The notes beneath the pieces were generated by a model. That model was given only the letters and a program-made list of their open reading frames with translations. It was not told the origin of the DNA and did not search any database. Made by a program: the position numbers and the translations under genes. A stretch of DNA of 64,000 nucleotides, from positions 62,001-126,000 of the forward strand of contig JADLSH010000224.1 of assembly GCA_016169945.1 (NCBI GenBank). Reading direction: 5' to 3'. The stretch comes from Trachythela sp. YZ-2020. Taxonomy: Eukaryota > Cnidaria > Anthozoa > Malacalcyonacea > Clavulariidae. Of the stretch, positions 10,692 to 22,864 are shown in pieces (position 1 is the first letter of the stretch; the number at the start of each line of letters is the position of its first letter).

Positions 10692-10731
10692 TGTCTCATT
10701 TTGCCCCAATGAACTGGGGCAAAATGAGACA
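10692..10731. promoter_or_regulatory. Subterminal hairpin repeating the pogo terminal motif
   Basis: A perfect 16-bp inverted repeat, TGTCTCATTTTGCCCC / GGGGCAAAATGAGACA, with an 8-nt loop. Its arms match the element's own terminal motif. A role as transposase binding site is inference. Confidence 0.6.
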
Positions 10732-10830
10732 GATATTAAATATACAGAAATTTTTAAAAATTTGAAAGTATTTTAATGGTAGGAAAAAACTAAGGTTAAA
10801 AATACATTAGGAAAGTGCATAAAAGTTTAT

Positions 10831-12679
10831 CTAACAGTCATAGCAAATGTCACATATTACAGTTGTTGGTGTCACAGAGCAACAACAATCTTCATGCAAC
10901 CACTTTTCACACTTGCAACATTGGACCCAATCCTCTCCAGGCAATGACTCAGACCAAAATCCATCACACATAGGACATTGTGAATCTTCCACAATGTCCA
11001 TGTTAACATTCTTAGCTTTTGCCGATTTCTTGTTATCAGTCTTAGCTTTCTTGGCTTTTGGCTGTTGCTCCTCAGCTTTCTTCGACTTCTTTTCTTTGGC
11101 AGAAAGTTTTTGTTTGCTTTTCTTGTTTTGCTCAGCTATGTTCTCAACAAGAGACTGTTTATATGGAGAACTAGTGACTATCCTAGACTCCTCAGATCTC
11201 TTTGACTTCGGTGAGGGGAGGCAGTTTCATAATCATTGAAAAGCTGATGTGGTCGACTGCAGGTGGTTCATCTTGTGTGGGTGAAGAATTTCTGGTTTCT
11301 GAGGGTACAGGTGGCATTAGTGTGGTTTCTTCAGTCGCTGGAAACGACTCTCTGGTTTGTGCTTCTGAAGATGATGCTTCATCATGGCTTGGGCTCTGCT
11401 TAGCTGTGTCAGCAAGGGAAGACAAGGTCTCATCCGATGGTGGATCAACAACACGGGGGTCCTCTAGGAAATCAGACGAGGGCAAAATTTCTTTGTTGAA
11501 TGGGACAATGCCAGTGCATCGGAATCCAGACACAGCATTCTCAATGGTAGCAGCTTTTAAATAGGCAGCATTGAACAGCTCGCCAAGCTTGTCCACAGTG
11601 ATTCTGCGGCCAGGATGGTTTCGCATCCAGGTTGAGCATGCCGCATTGAAAGCACTCTTGAGTGATTTGAAGAAACTTCGATCCAGTGGTTGGAGCTTGT
11701 GGGAGGTGTGTGGAGGGAGTGACAGGATGACAACACCATTATCACGAGCATACTCTATGGTGGAGATAATCTTTGTGTGTGTTTTATGACCATCAAGGAT
11801 CAATAACACTGGGGAATATTTCGAACACTTTGTAAATGTTACAAAGTGCTTCAAGTAATCCAGAAACAGGTCCGCATCGATCCATCCATTTGGAGAGCAG
11901 CGTCCAATAGTCCCTGCAGGAGCATGATCAACCAACTCCTGCCTGTTGCGTTTTCTTTTAAAGATCATCATTGGTGGAATGTATGTACCTGATGCACTAT
12001 ATGCCACTAAAATGGTTGTTGTTTGACCCCGTTCACCGCTAGTAACAGAGGAGACACATCGCTTTCCCTTTGGTGCAATGACTTTCACTGGTTTGTGAAC
12101 ACATGTCAAACCACTCTCATCACAATTAAAGATTTCATGTGGTTTAAAGTTATGTTTGTCCAACACAGTTTCCAGGTTATCAAAGTATAAATTGACAGAG
12201 GTCTTGTTCAAACCAAAAACCCGATTCACGGACACCGATTCCGGTCTTCGAAGTGACAACTTTGGGTGGCGCTTCATAAATCCCGCAACAAAGTCACGAC
12301 CAGCCATTTTATTATCAGAATTGAAATTGTTTTTAATATTGTTCTTTTGACAATAGTCATAGACAATGGCCCTGATGTCATTTATGGAAAGACCATAAAA
12401 AGCTTGATCCATGTTGATTATGTGGTCTTCAAGCTCTTTCTCTTGGTCATGGGTGAGAATTGCACGATAACGCCCCAAAATATTTTTATGTTTCTCCTCT
12501 GCGGATAAACTTTTCAGCTTACCTTTCACTCGGCGATTTAGTGAATCCTTGGGAACCCCAAAGACAACAGCAGCTTTTCTTATGGACAGCTCTTTGTTTT
12601 CTACTGCCAAGATAGCAAGCTTTATTTGCTCCTCTGACCAATTTGCCCGGTCAGTCTTCCGTTTGTAGTTTCGGACCAT
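10831..12679 (-). pseudogene. pogo/Tigger-type transposase, one frameshift
   Basis: Start at ATG 12679 (MVRNYKRKTDRANW). Residues 1-60 form a psq-type HTH (SIRKAAVVFGVPKDSLNRRV), followed by a CENP-B-like second HTH (GRDFVAGFMKRHPKLSLRRP). The DDE_1 core has the first Asp in FNCDESGL, the second in LLILDGHKTHT, and the third in KLQPLDRSFFKSL. The frame ends at 11192. After one shift near 11215, close to a G-rich run, the protein continues in another frame: a Lys-rich linker, then CPMC...CCKCEKWLHEDC...CDIC ending at 10831, a PHD-like Cys4-His-Cys3 finger. pogo-family transposases with a C-terminal zinc finger are known. Otherwise it looks intact and therefore young. Confidence 0.85.
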
Positions 12680-13440
12680 TCTAAAAATAATAAGTCTATT
12701 TAAGTACCTCGTCAACTGATGGTGTCACAGAACTGAGTGAGAAAACCCAACTGATGTGTACCCACAGATTATTTTTAGATTGTAAATTTAATATCTATAG
12801 TAAATTTTTATTTAATATGAATTGTTTGAGCAATGATGCACATATGTAGGGTAGAAAGATGGTAATACAAACATTTACTGCATTAAAACACCACTTTGAG
12901 ACACTAATATACATTCTATAATACCCCTATGCTACTTATATACCATATATATTGATTACAACATTACAACAGATAGCGACAATGCCCATAAGCAAACAGA
13001 AGTGTATAGTCTTGTAAGAAAATCGGCCTGTCTCATTTAGCCCCACGGCACTTGGGAGAATTCAAAGGCTCAAAATGATAAAAATTAAGAGCAACATGAG
13101 CAAAATACACTTTTAACATGAAAGGCCACATGTTTTTGTATACAAAACAAATGGAGTATATTTCTTAGCTGCGATATTTTAGACAGAATAAAAAACTATC
13201 TAAATATGCTGAGTAATAACATACCTCAATTTTGAGACGCCAACTTCAGTGTAATCCAAAAGAATTGATTTTTTTTCGCTGTGAAATAGCTTTGAACCTC
13301 AAACCACGTTGAATAACTTCGAAAAATGCTTGTTTATGAGCCCGTAATGCTTGTGATAAAAAACCTGCGGTAATACGCCGAAAACTAGCATTATTGCATA
13401 ATTGTCTCATTTAGCCCCACCGTCTCGTTTTGCCCCGACT

Positions 13441-13762
13441 TACGCAATTAGTGTTGCAACTTTAAGTTTCATGCAATTATGCAATCTTCAGGCAATCTCA
13501 CCAATTTTTTAAGATTTTATTTATTAAATTTGCTGTGCAAAATATATACTTTGTATTGAGCACTCTTATATATACTACAACCGCAACACAATTGTGTACC
13601 AGACATGCGCAAAGCGTCATGGAGCCGGAGCGCTCAAACGACCACAAGGGAAGTGAGCTTTGTGACACCCATTAGGTTTGCCAGAGTGCTCAACACTATA
13701 TTTGCACCCGTATATCGGTTGTGCACTCTTGTTTACGTTATTCATTTCTATATAACTTCAAA
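13441..13762 (+). other. PLE-A 5' flank
   Basis: Contains GAGCACTCT (13558-13566) and its reverse complement (13683-13691), a motif that recurs next to the ribozyme repeats. It also has the reverse complement of a family-D-like flank (ACCACAAGGGAAGTGAGCTT, 13640-13659). Presumably the untranslated leader of the PLE-A fragment. Confidence 0.5.
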
Positions 13763-14155
13763 ATGCGGCAATTTCGATTTGACTATTCACTAAAGAATAT
13801 CCCTATACCATCACAGGACGCTTAATTGAAAATTTTGATTGAAAAAGTGGAAAGTGTAATTAAACGTATGAGATGGAAAGCTAATTTCTTTCTTAAAAAC
13901 AAAAAATGTGCAAACCAAAACAACCATTTCGGCCTTGTGTCCAACAAAACACCTCCTTCAATTCCGGAAATGAAACCTTTCGAAGACAGGTCGTCTAATT
14001 ATATAAAATTGATCGAAAATTTACAATTTCGGCCATATATGAACCAATTTCAGAAATCTTTGACTAACGATCTAAAGAAAATTAATTCGACTCCCAACAT
14101 TTTCATTTTTGCCGACAAAACTAGGAATATTTATGAAACCTCGCTCGACACATAC
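13763..14155 (+). pseudogene. PLE family A, N-terminal coding fragment (copy 1)
   Basis: From ATG 13763 (MRQFRFDYSLKNIPIPSQDA), one stop at the Tyr position near 13823, then LIEKVESVIKRMRWKANFFL through SLTNDLKKINSTPNIFIFAD and RNIYETSLDTY, where a TA run begins. The same N-terminus is seen at 36540-37046 (minus) and 60593 onwards. It is the region before the RT core. The rest of this copy was displaced by the insertion of PLE-B at the TA run. Confidence 0.75.
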
Positions 14156-14266
14156 AATATATATATACATATATATATGAATGTGCTTGTGGAAACATGT
14201 CTGGTATATTATGAACTTGTTGTATTGATTTCTTCAGACATAAAATTAACTATTTATTTGTTAATA

Positions 14267-14302
14267 TCCAAACGTTTCGCCGGTCAAGGCTTCTTCAGTG
14301 GA
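14267..14302 (-). ncRNA. Hammerhead ribozyme, family B (minus)
   Basis: Minus strand: stem I TCCA, core CTGAAGA, stem II AGCC-TTGACC-GGC, GAAA, a minimal ACGT stem III (self-complementary, so likely formed between two copies), cleavage U, stem I' TGGA. Very short stem III is known for PLE hammerheads. It lies 3' of the minus-arm ORFs in sense orientation. Confidence 0.65.
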
Positions 14303-14510
14303 ATGGTTAGTAGCAATATTAAGATCCTAGTGTATATACAGGCGTGTCTAATTACAAATTCTAGCTTAGTTCTATTGTAAACGGTCCAAGTAATAAAATA
14401 CTAATCATGCATTAGTAATAAGTTTTTAGGATATAATTCTACTTTAGGGAACATTATAAATTCTATAGGTTAAACACAGTTTCTATATAAAATACTAGGT
14501 TAAAATCTTT

Positions 14511-16104
14511 CTATATACAAATTGTTCTCCCAACACAACCGTTCATAATGTCTTCAGGTTGGTTCTGTATTTCAAAAGCCTCTATATATCTTCGTTCCTC
14601 GTCATTTCGGATATTTGAATGCAAAATCCTCCAAGTGATCTTATTTCCTTTACGATTTTTATGTGATGATAAATGTTTAAGCACAGTTTGCTTCTCCATT
14701 GTTAAATGTTCTTTAATTCGTGTTCCTATTGTTCTGCTAGTCTCTCCTACGTAGATGGTTCCGCATGTTACACAATTAATTTCGTAAATGACATTCTTCT
14801 TCAAGCAGCGATTCGGTTTAGTGGCTAATTTACATGTTTCGCAGTTACGTGGGCAGTTTTGTTTATTCTTCGGCGGGCCAAACACTTTTGATAATTATCT
14901 GCCATTTATACAAAGTGTATTTTAACATTCTTTATACGCGATCGGTTTAACACTCCTAACGCCCGTCGTTCATATTCTTCATTGATAAATGGGAGTTTGA
15001 GGTAAATAATATCTTGTTGATCGTCGCTCTGGTGTCTGTCGGAAAGGGTGCTTCTTATAACTCCTTTGACGAATTTGGCAGGGTAACCATTGTGCACAAA
15101 CAATTGTTTTATTTTCTTCAATGATTGTTTTTGGGTAGCACAATCGGTAGAACATCTCACAGCTCTCTTTATTTCGCCTATAAGGACTGCTCGTTTGGAC
15201 GCCACCAAACCATGACTATCCCAGGGTGTGATACATCGGCTATTGATAGGTTTTATATAGAGTGCTGTAGAGAAAGTTTTATCCTGGGGATTAAACGTAA
15301 CTAAGGTATCCAAAAAGGGTAATTGATTGTCTCTGGGTAACTCAAGCGTAAATTTGATGACGTCGTTTAAGCTATTAGCTATTTCAAGAAGTCGATCGGC
15401 CGTGAATTCTTTGGATATCAGGAAAGCAAAATAATCGTCCATGTAGCGTTTAATGGTTGCGCATCCATTAGATTTTGCCAGAATTTGATTGTCTAGTGCG
15501 TTCATATAAATTATAGCCAATACAGGAGCTAGATTATTTCCCATCGCTAAGCCCGATCGCTGCTTATAAGCTTTGTTACCAATTAATACATTATCGCTGG
15601 TAATACAAAGTCTAATAAGCTGTTCGAAATCATGGCTACTCAAGTCACGAAGTTCACAGTCAGATTTGTGTCTTGAGAAAAAACGCGTAGCAACTGTAAA
15701 ACGCTGGGGGTGTCATTGTTCAAATCTTCAAGTGGAATTGACCCATATAGTTTGCAAACATCAAGACTACAAAATCCATGCACTGGGTCAACGTCTGTAT
15801 TAGATATAAACTCGATGAACTCTTCGGTGTTTTTTAGATGGGCAGAAACATGTTTAAGGAGTGGTTGTAAAGCTTTAGCTAGATATTTCGACAGAGAAGT
15901 AGCCGGTGTGTCAGTAGCTGCGTGTATGGGCCTACCTTTTAAATCCCCGTCTTTATGGTCCTTAGGTAGACAATAGGCCGAGCAAGGAACTGGTTCACTA
16001 CAAATAGTGGATTTGAGATCCTTATATAACTTAGGGTTGTTAAATTGATATTTGTTAGCAACATCGTTAAGGCGACGATTAAAGCTGATTTGTTCAGTCC
16101 TGGG
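14511..16104 (-). pseudogene. PLE-B reverse transcriptase plus GIY-YIG endonuclease (minus arm)
   Basis: Reading downward from 16104: fingers with CLPKDHKDGDLKGRPI, motif A LDVCKLYGSIPL, a frameshift near 15700, then MSSHDFEQL onwards with GLAMGNNLAPVLAIIYMN (motif B), KRYMDDYFAFLI (motif C) and NQLPFLDTLVTF, then the thumb. A second shift near 14900 separates the C-terminal part: a Cys cluster (NCPRNCETCKLA) and the GIY-YIG core (CVTCGTIYVGETSRTIGTRI) to the stop at 14511. PLE reverse transcriptases prime on nicked target DNA and are linked to this endonuclease. Only two frameshifts, so a fairly young copy. Confidence 0.85.
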
Positions 16105-16118
16105 CTGGTTTACCAGCC

Positions 16119-17440
16119 GAAGAGTTCATCGAGTTTATATCTAATACAGACGTTGACGCAGTGCATGGATTTTGTAGTCTTGATGTTTGCAAACTATATG
16201 GGTCAATTCCACTTGAAGATTTGAACAATGACACCCCCAGCGTTTTTACAGTTGCTACGCGTTTTTTCTCAAGACACAAATCTGACTGTGAACTTCGTGA
16301 CTTGAGTAGCCATGATTTCGAACAGCTTATTAGACTTTGTATTACCAGCGATAATGTATTAATTGGTAACAAAGCTTATTAAGGCCGGTTTACAGTTCGC
16401 GCGAATTGGTCGCGCGATCGACTTTTGCAATCGTTTTCTTTTGAATTATGAGCCCTCGACCGGATCCGTTCTAGTCGAATGCTCATAATTCAAAAGAAAA
16501 TAATTTCAAAAGTCGATCGACTGTAAACCGGCCTTAAGCAGCGATCGGGCTTAGCGATGGGAAATAATCTAGCTCCTGTATTGGCTATAATTTATATGAA
16601 CGCACTAGACAATCAAATTCTGGCAAAATCTAATGGATGTGCAACCATTAAACGCTACATGGACGATTATCCAAAGAATTCACGGCCGATCGACTTCTTG
16701 AAATAGCTAATAGCTTAAACGACGTCATCAAATTTACGCTTGAGTTACCCAGAGACAATCAATTACCCTTTTTGGATACCTTAGTTACGTTTAATCCCCA
16801 GGATAAAACTTTATCTACAGCACTCTATATAAAACCTATCAATAGCCGATGTATCACCCCCTGGGATAGTCATGGTTTGGTGGCGTCCAAACGAGCAGTC
16901 CTTATAGGCGAAATAAAGAGAGCTGTGAGATGTTCTACCGATTGTGCTACCCAAAAACAATCATTGAAGCAAATAAAACAATTGTTTGTGCACAATGGTT
17001 ACCCTGCCAAATTCGTCAAAGGAGTTATAAGAAGCACCCTTTCCGACAGACACCAGAGCGACGATCAACAAGATATTATTTACCTCAAACTCTCATTTAT
17101 CAATGAAGAATATAAACGACGGGCCTTAGGAGTGTTAAACCGATCGCGTATAAAAAATGTTAAAATACACTTTGTAAATGGTAGATCATTATCAAAAGTG
17201 TTTGGCCCGCCGAAGAATAAACAAAACTGCCCACGTAACTGCGAAACATGTAAATTAGCCACCAAACCGAATCGCTGCTTGAAGAAGAATGTCATTTACG
17301 AAATTAAGTGCGTAACGTGCGGAACCATCTACATAGGAGACTAGCAGAACAATAGGAACCCGAATTAAAGAACATTTAACAATGGAGAAGCAAACTGTGT
17401 TTAAACATTTATCATCACATAAGAATCGTAAAGGAAATAA
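16119..17440 (+). pseudogene. PLE-B plus arm, 5' part
   Basis: Same protein as the minus arm. VHGFCSLDVCKLYGSIPLED starts near 16158, and the frame runs to KAY at 16380 where a MITE is inserted. It resumes at 16537 with QRSGLAMGNNLAPVLA, and a small deletion after YMDDY (near 16670) removes the FAFLIS segment. The frame from about 16700 to 17344 carries the thumb and start of GIY-YIG and stops at 17342 through a 2-bp deletion relative to the minus arm (GGAGACTAG versus GGAGAGACTAG). The sequence then continues to 17440, where a TIR element interrupts it. Confidence 0.8.
16380..16536. mobile_element. 157-bp MITE inside PLE-B
   Basis: Ends TAAGGCCGGTTTACAG / CTGTAAACCGGCCTTA. Inner arms also mirror (TTTTCTTTTGAATTATGAGC and its complement), so most of it folds into one hairpin. 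The uninterrupted PLE-B minus arm gives the empty site (AAAGCTTATAAGCAGC). The target duplication is not clean, at most one or two bases. No coding capacity. Confidence 0.8.
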
Positions 17441-18565
17441 GGGACCGGTCATTAATTAGGGCAGGGGTTGGGGCCGAAGAGAAAATGGTTGGGTAAATGA
17501 AAATTCCGAGGCCTCAAAGGTTGGGTAAAGAAAAATACCTCCTCAAGGTTGGGTAAAATATTTTGGAACAACATTTATATAAAAACAAAGTATTGTATAT
17601 AAAAATAGAAAAGTTCATAGGTTGTCATCTAAAATGTCAATAACAATGTCATCATCACTAGACATGTCACTCATTGTGTTTGGACATCCCACTTTGGAGT
17701 TTTCTACAATGCTTCGCTTCTTCTTTGTCTTAGATTTTTGTTCTTTGACTCTTTTAGCTTTCCGTTTCTTTTCAGTTTCATTCACCGAGGCCACATCAAA
17801 TCTTTTTGCCAACTGATTATTGACATGCCTAATGTCATGTGCAATATTATTGGATTCAGTCAGCATGCTTTCTACATGTGTTGTCATTTCTTGAACAAAA
17901 TTTATTTCATTACTTGCCCATTTCTTCGGCTCAAGATCATCTGCATATAGCTCCATTTTTCTATTCGATAACTTTCTTTTTTCCTCATTGATTGTTTTTA
18001 TTGTGTTTTTTTTATGTGGTCTAATGCTCGTTGGCTTTACTCACATCATCTATCTTTACATCCTCTGGAAATTTCCTGTATCGTAAACAATTTATATTCT
18101 CCTTTAGAATTTGACCATTTTTGTATGAAGATACAAGGTGCTCAAGTTTTTCGAGGTTGCATTTAACATTCCAACGAAACTGGCGTTGTCCCATCAAATA
18201 AGCATGGAATCTAGACTGCTTACTGGTATCATGTACTTTTCCAGAGGCTCCTTTTCTTTCACTTTGGCATTTTCATCCACAACAAACTTCCCACCAATGA
18301 ATGAGATTGCTATTTATTTAAATATAAAGTTAAATATAAAGATAAAAGTAAATATTTCATTTAAATAATCATCAATTCTTCATGTAACCATGCCTTCTCA
18401 AGGCAATTCCTTAAAGCATTTGAAAAATAATTGCAAGTTTGTAAACAAATTTACCAGCACCAGAAATTTAATAGACATTTTTAAATTTATACCCACCTCA
18501 GGGCAAGGCTAAAATAGTATAAGAGGCCATACATATACCCTCAAGACCGACAATACCCTCAAGGA
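17441..18565. mobile_element. TIR element with SAM gene, truncated copy 1
   Basis: The left part of the element described at 22865-24735, cut at the duplication junction near 18563. The left terminus GGGACCGGTCATTAATTAGG follows a TAA (17438-17440). GGTTGGGTAAA motifs occur at 17487, 17519 and 17547. It holds the last exon (17615-17956) and upstream coding remains to about 18300 of the minus-strand gene, but not the SAM exon. Confidence 0.8.
17615..17956 (-). pseudogene. C-terminal part of the SAM-element protein, copy 1
   Basis: A 113-aa frame, ELYADDLEPKKWASNEINF, then a likely coiled-coil segment (EMTTHVESMLTESNNIAHDI), a Lys-rich stretch (KKRKAKRVKEQKSKTKKKRS, possible nuclear signal) and an acidic end (SSDDDIVIDILDDNL). 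Family unknown. Upstream coding is broken by a 1-nt shift near 18040 (VSKPTSIRPHKK versus VSKANEH and stop), shared with copy 2. Confidence 0.5.
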
Positions 18566-18867
18566 TACAAAACAAATGGAGTATATTTCTTAGCTGCGAT
18601 ATTTTAGACAGAATAAAAAACTATCTAAATATGCTGAGTAATAACATACCTCAATTTTGAGACGCCAACTTCAGTGTAATCCAAAAGAATTGATTTTTTT
18701 TCGCTGTGAAATAGCTTTGAACCTCAAACCACGTTGAATAACTTCGAAAAATGCTTGTTTATGAGCCCGTAATGCTTGTGATAAAAAACCTGCGGTAATA
18801 CGCCGAAAACTAGCATTATTGCATAATTGTCTCATTTAGCCCCACCGTCTCGTTTTGCCCCGACTTA
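18566..18867. mobile_element. pogo-type element right end, duplicated
   Basis: Second copy of 13139-13440, generated by the tandem duplication. Includes the terminal motif TCTCGTTTTGCCCC. Confidence 0.85.
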
Positions 18868-19187
18868 CGCAATTAGTGTTGCAACTTTAAGTTTCATGCA
18901 ATTATGCAATCTTCAGGCAATCTCACCAATTTTTTAAGATTTTATTTATTAAATTTGCTGTGCAAAATATATACTTTGTATTGAGCACTCTTATATATAC
19001 TACAACCGCAACACAATTGTGTACCAGACATGCGCAAAGCGTCATGGAGCCGGAGCGCTCAAACGACCACAAGGGAAGTGAGCTTTGTGACACCCATTAG
19101 GTTTGCCAGAGTGCTCAACACTATATTTGCACCCGTATATCGGTTGTGCACTCTTGTTTACGTTATTCATTTCTATATAACTTCAAA

Positions 19188-19578
19188 ATGCGGCAATTTC
19201 GATTTGACTATTCACTAAAGAATATCCCTATACCATCACAGGACGCTTAATTGAAAATTTTGATTGAAAAAGTGGAAAGTGTAATTAAACGTATGAGATG
19301 GAAAGCTAATTTCTTTCTTAAAAAAAAATGCAAAACCAAAACAACCATTTCGGCCTTGTGTCCAACAAAACACCTCCTTCAATTCCGGAAATGAAACCTT
19401 TCGAAGACAGGTCGTCTAATTATATAAAATTGATCGAAAATTTACAATTTCGGCCATATATGAACCAATTTCAGAAATCTTTGACTAACGATCTAAAGAA
19501 AATTAATTCGACTCCCAACATTTTCATTTTTGCCGACAAAACTAGGAATATTTATGAAACCTCGCTCGACACATACAA
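19188..19578 (+). pseudogene. PLE family A, N-terminal fragment (copy 2)
   Basis: Duplicate of 13763-14155. It differs by a small indel near 19325 that changes the Lys/Asn run and opens a different short frame. Same early stop. Confidence 0.75.
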
Positions 19579-19687
19579 TATATATATACATATATATATG
19601 AATGTGCTTGTGGAAACATGTCTGGTATATTATGAACTTGTTGTATTGATTTCTTCAGACATAAAATTAACTATTTATTTGTTAATA

Positions 19688-19723
19688 TCCAAACGTTTCG
19701 CCGGTCAAGGCTTCTTCAGTGGA
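19688..19723 (-). ncRNA. Hammerhead ribozyme, family B (minus, copy 2)
   Basis: Duplicate of the ribozyme at 14267-14302, unchanged in core and stems. Confidence 0.65.
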
Positions 19724-19933
19724 ATGGTTAGTAGCAATATTAAGATCCTAGTGTATATACAGGCGTGTCTAATTACAAATTCTAGCTTAGTTCTATTGTA
19801 AACGGTCCAAGTAATAAAATACTAATCATGCATTAGTAATAAGTTTTTTTAGGATATAATTCTACTTTAGGGAACATTATAAATTCTATAGGTTAAACAC
19901 AGTTTCTATATAAAATACTAGGTTAAAATCTTT

Positions 19934-21527
19934 CTATATACAAATTGTTCTCCCAACACAACCGTTCATAATGTCTTCAGGTTGGTTCTGTATTTCAAAA
20001 GCCTCTATATATCTTCGTTCCTCGTCATTTCGGATATTTGAATGCAAAATCCTCCAAGTGATCTTATTTCCTTTACGATTTTTATGTGATGATAAATGTT
20101 TAAGCACAGTTTGCTTCTCCATTGTTAAATGTTCTTTAATTCGTGTTCCTATTGTTCTGCTAGTCTCTCCTACGTAGATGGTTCCGCATGTTACACAATT
20201 AATTTCGTAAATGACATTCTTCTTCAAGCAGCGATTCGGTTTAGTGGCTAATTTACATGTTTCGCAGTTACGTGGGCAGTTTTGTTTATTCTTCGGCGGG
20301 CCAAACACTTTTGATAATTATCTGCCATTTATACAAAGTGTATTTTAACATTCTTTATACGCGATCGGTTTAACACTCCTAACGCCCGTCGTTCATATTC
20401 TTCATTGATAAATGGGAGTTTGAGGTAAATAATATCTTGTTGATCGTCGCTCTGGTGTCTGTCGGAAAGGGTGCTTCTTATAACTCCTTTGACGAATTTG
20501 GCAGGGTAACCATTGTGCACAAACAATTGTTTTATTTTCTTCAATGATTGTTTTTGGGTAGCACAATCGGTAGAACATCTCACAGCTCTCTTTATTTCGC
20601 CTATAAGGACTGCTCGTTTGGACGCCACCAAACCATGACTATCCCAGGGTGTGATACATCGGCTATTGATAGGTTTTATATAGAGTGCTGTAGAGAAAGT
20701 TTTATCCTGGGGATTAAACGTAACTAAGGTATCCAAAAAGGGTAATTGATTGTCTCTGGGTAACTCAAGCGTAAATTTGATGACGTCGTTTAAGCTATTA
20801 GCTATTTCAAGAAGTCGATCGGCCGTGAATTCTTTGGATATCAGGAAAGCAAAATAATCGTCCATGTAGCGTTTAATGGTTGCGCATCCATTAGATTTTG
20901 CCAGAATTTGATTGTCTAGTGCGTTCATATAAATTATAGCCAATACAGGAGCTAGATTATTTCCCATCGCTAAGCCCGATCGCTGCTTATAAGCTTTGTT
21001 ACCAATTAATACATTATCGCTGGTAATACAAAGTCTAATAAGCTGTTCGAAATCATGGCTACTCAAGTCACGAAGTTCACAGTCAGATTTGTGTCTTGAG
21101 AAAAAACGCGTAGCAACTGTAAAACGCTGGGGGTGTCATTGTTCAAATCTTCAAGTGGAATTGACCCATATAGTTTGCAAACATCAAGACTACAAAATCC
21201 ATGCACTGGGTCAACGTCTGTATTAGATATAAACTCGATGAACTCTTCGGTGTTTTTTAGATGGGCAGAAACATGTTTAAGGAGTGGTTGTAAAGCTTTA
21301 GCTAGATATTTCGACAGAGAAGTAGCCGGTGTGTCAGTAGCTGCGTGTATGGGCCTACCTTTTAAATCCCCGTCTTTATGGTCCTTAGGTAGACAATAGG
21401 CCGAGCAAGGAACTGGTTCACTACAAATAGTGGATTTGAGATCCTTATATAACTTAGGGTTGTTAAATTGATATTTGTTAGCAACATCGTTAAGGCGACG
21501 ATTAAAGCTGATTTGTTCAGTCCTGGG
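19934..21527 (-). pseudogene. PLE-B RT plus GIY-YIG (minus arm, copy 2)
   Basis: Duplicate of 14511-16104 with the same two frameshifts (near 20325 and 21125). RT motifs are at 20329-21066 and the GIY-YIG part at 19934-20308. Confidence 0.85.
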
Positions 21528-21541
21528 CTGGTTTACCAGCC

Positions 21542-22864
21542 GAAGAGTTCATCGAGTTTATATCTAATACAGACGTTGACGCAGTGCATGGATTTTGTAG
21601 TCTTGATGTTTGCAAACTATATGGGTCAATTCCACTTGAAGATTTGAACAATGACACCCCCAGCGTTTTTACAGTTGCTACGCGTTTTTTCTCAAGACAC
21701 AAATCTGACTGTGAACTTCGTGACTTGAGTAGCCATGATTTCGAACAGCTTATTAGACTTTGTATTACCAGCGATAATGTATTAATTGGTAACAAAGCTT
21801 ATTAAGGCCGGTTTACAGTTCGCGTGAATTGGTCGCGCGATCGACCTTTTACGATCGTTTTCTTTTGAATTATGAGCCCTCGACCGGATCCGTTCTAGTC
21901 GAATGCTCATAATTCAAAAGAAAATAATTTCAAAAGTCGATCGACTGTAAACCGGCCTTAAGCAGCGATCGGGCTTAGCGATGGGAAATAATCTAGCTCC
22001 TGTATTGGCTATAATTTATATGAACGCACTAGACAATCAAATTCTGGCAAAATCTAATGGATGTGCAACCATTAAACGCTACATGGACGATTATCCAAAG
22101 AATTCACGGCCGATCGACTTCTTGAAATAGCTAATAGCTTAAACGACGTCATCAAATTTACGCTTGAGTTACCCAGAGACAATCAATTACCCTTTTTGGA
22201 TACCTTAGTTACGTTTAATCCCCAGGATAAAACTTTATCTACAGCACTCTATATAAAACCTATCAATAGCCGATGTATCACCCCCTGGGATAGTCATGGT
22301 TTGGTGGCGTCCAAACGAGCAGTCCTTATAGGCGAAATAAAGAGAGCTGTGAGATGTTCTACCGATTGTGCTACCCAAAAACAATCATTGAAGCAAATAA
22401 AACAATTGTTTGTGCACAATGGTTACCCTGCCAAATTCGTCAAAGGAGTTATAAGAAGCACCCTTTCCGACAGACACCAGAGCGACGATCAACAAGATAT
22501 TATTTACCTCAAACTCTCATTTATCAATGAAGAATATAAACGACGGGCCTTAGGAGTGTTAAACCGATCGCGTATAAAAAATGTTAAAATACACTTTGTA
22601 AATGGTAGATCATTATCAAAAGTGTTTGGCCCGCCGAAGAATAAACAAAACTGCCCACGTAACTGCGAAACATGTAAATTAGCCACCAAACCGAATCGCT
22701 GCTTGAAGAAGAATGTCATTTACGAAATTAAGTGCGTAACGTGCGGAACCATCTACATAGGAGACTAGCAGAACAATAGGAACCCGAATTAAAGAACATT
22801 TAACAATGGAGAAGCAAACTGTGTTTAAACATTTATCATCACATAAGAATCGTAAAGGAAATAA
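21542..22864 (+). pseudogene. PLE-B plus arm, 5' part (copy 2)
   Basis: Duplicate of 16119-17440: start of RT at 21584-21802, MITE, then the frame to 22768 with the same premature stop. Followed directly by the SAM-gene TIR element at 22865, whose other side (24739) continues this same PLE arm. Confidence 0.8.
21803..21960. mobile_element. MITE inside PLE-B (copy 2)
   Basis: Duplicate of 16380-16536, 158 bp, differing by a few bases (for example CGCGTGAATTGG versus CGCGCGAATTGG). Confidence 0.8.

Larger units (their letters stand above)
10513..13440. mobile_element. pogo/Tigger-type DNA transposon
   Basis: Ends share GGGGCAAAACGAGA in inverted orientation (10517-10530 and 13423-13436), with TA at 10511-10512 and 13441-13442, as expected for the pogo group of Tc1/mariner. 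The TGTCTCATTTTGCCCC motif recurs inside as a perfect hairpin (10692-10731) and as GTCTCATTTAGCCCC near 13031 and 13404; these are probable transposase-binding repeats. It encodes one transposase gene on minus with a single frameshift. The 12680-13440 part is non-coding 5' sequence. The rightmost 300 bp are also present at about 18566-18867 because of the tandem duplication. Confidence 0.85.
14157..17440. mobile_element. PLE family B, head-to-head copy 1
   Basis: Two arms of the same PLE meet head to head at 16118/16119: a minus arm (16118 down to about 14200, ending in a ribozyme and a TA run) and a plus arm from 16119. The plus arm is split by a 157-bp MITE (16380-16536) and then by a TIR element at 17441. 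Its 3' remainder lies beyond the duplication, at 24739-25175. Confidence 0.8.

Noticed and set aside
10847..11239. 130-aa plus-strand ORF with Cys/Phe/Leu-rich sequence
   Set aside because: Antisense shadow of the Lys-rich linker and PHD-like tail of the pogo transposase on minus.
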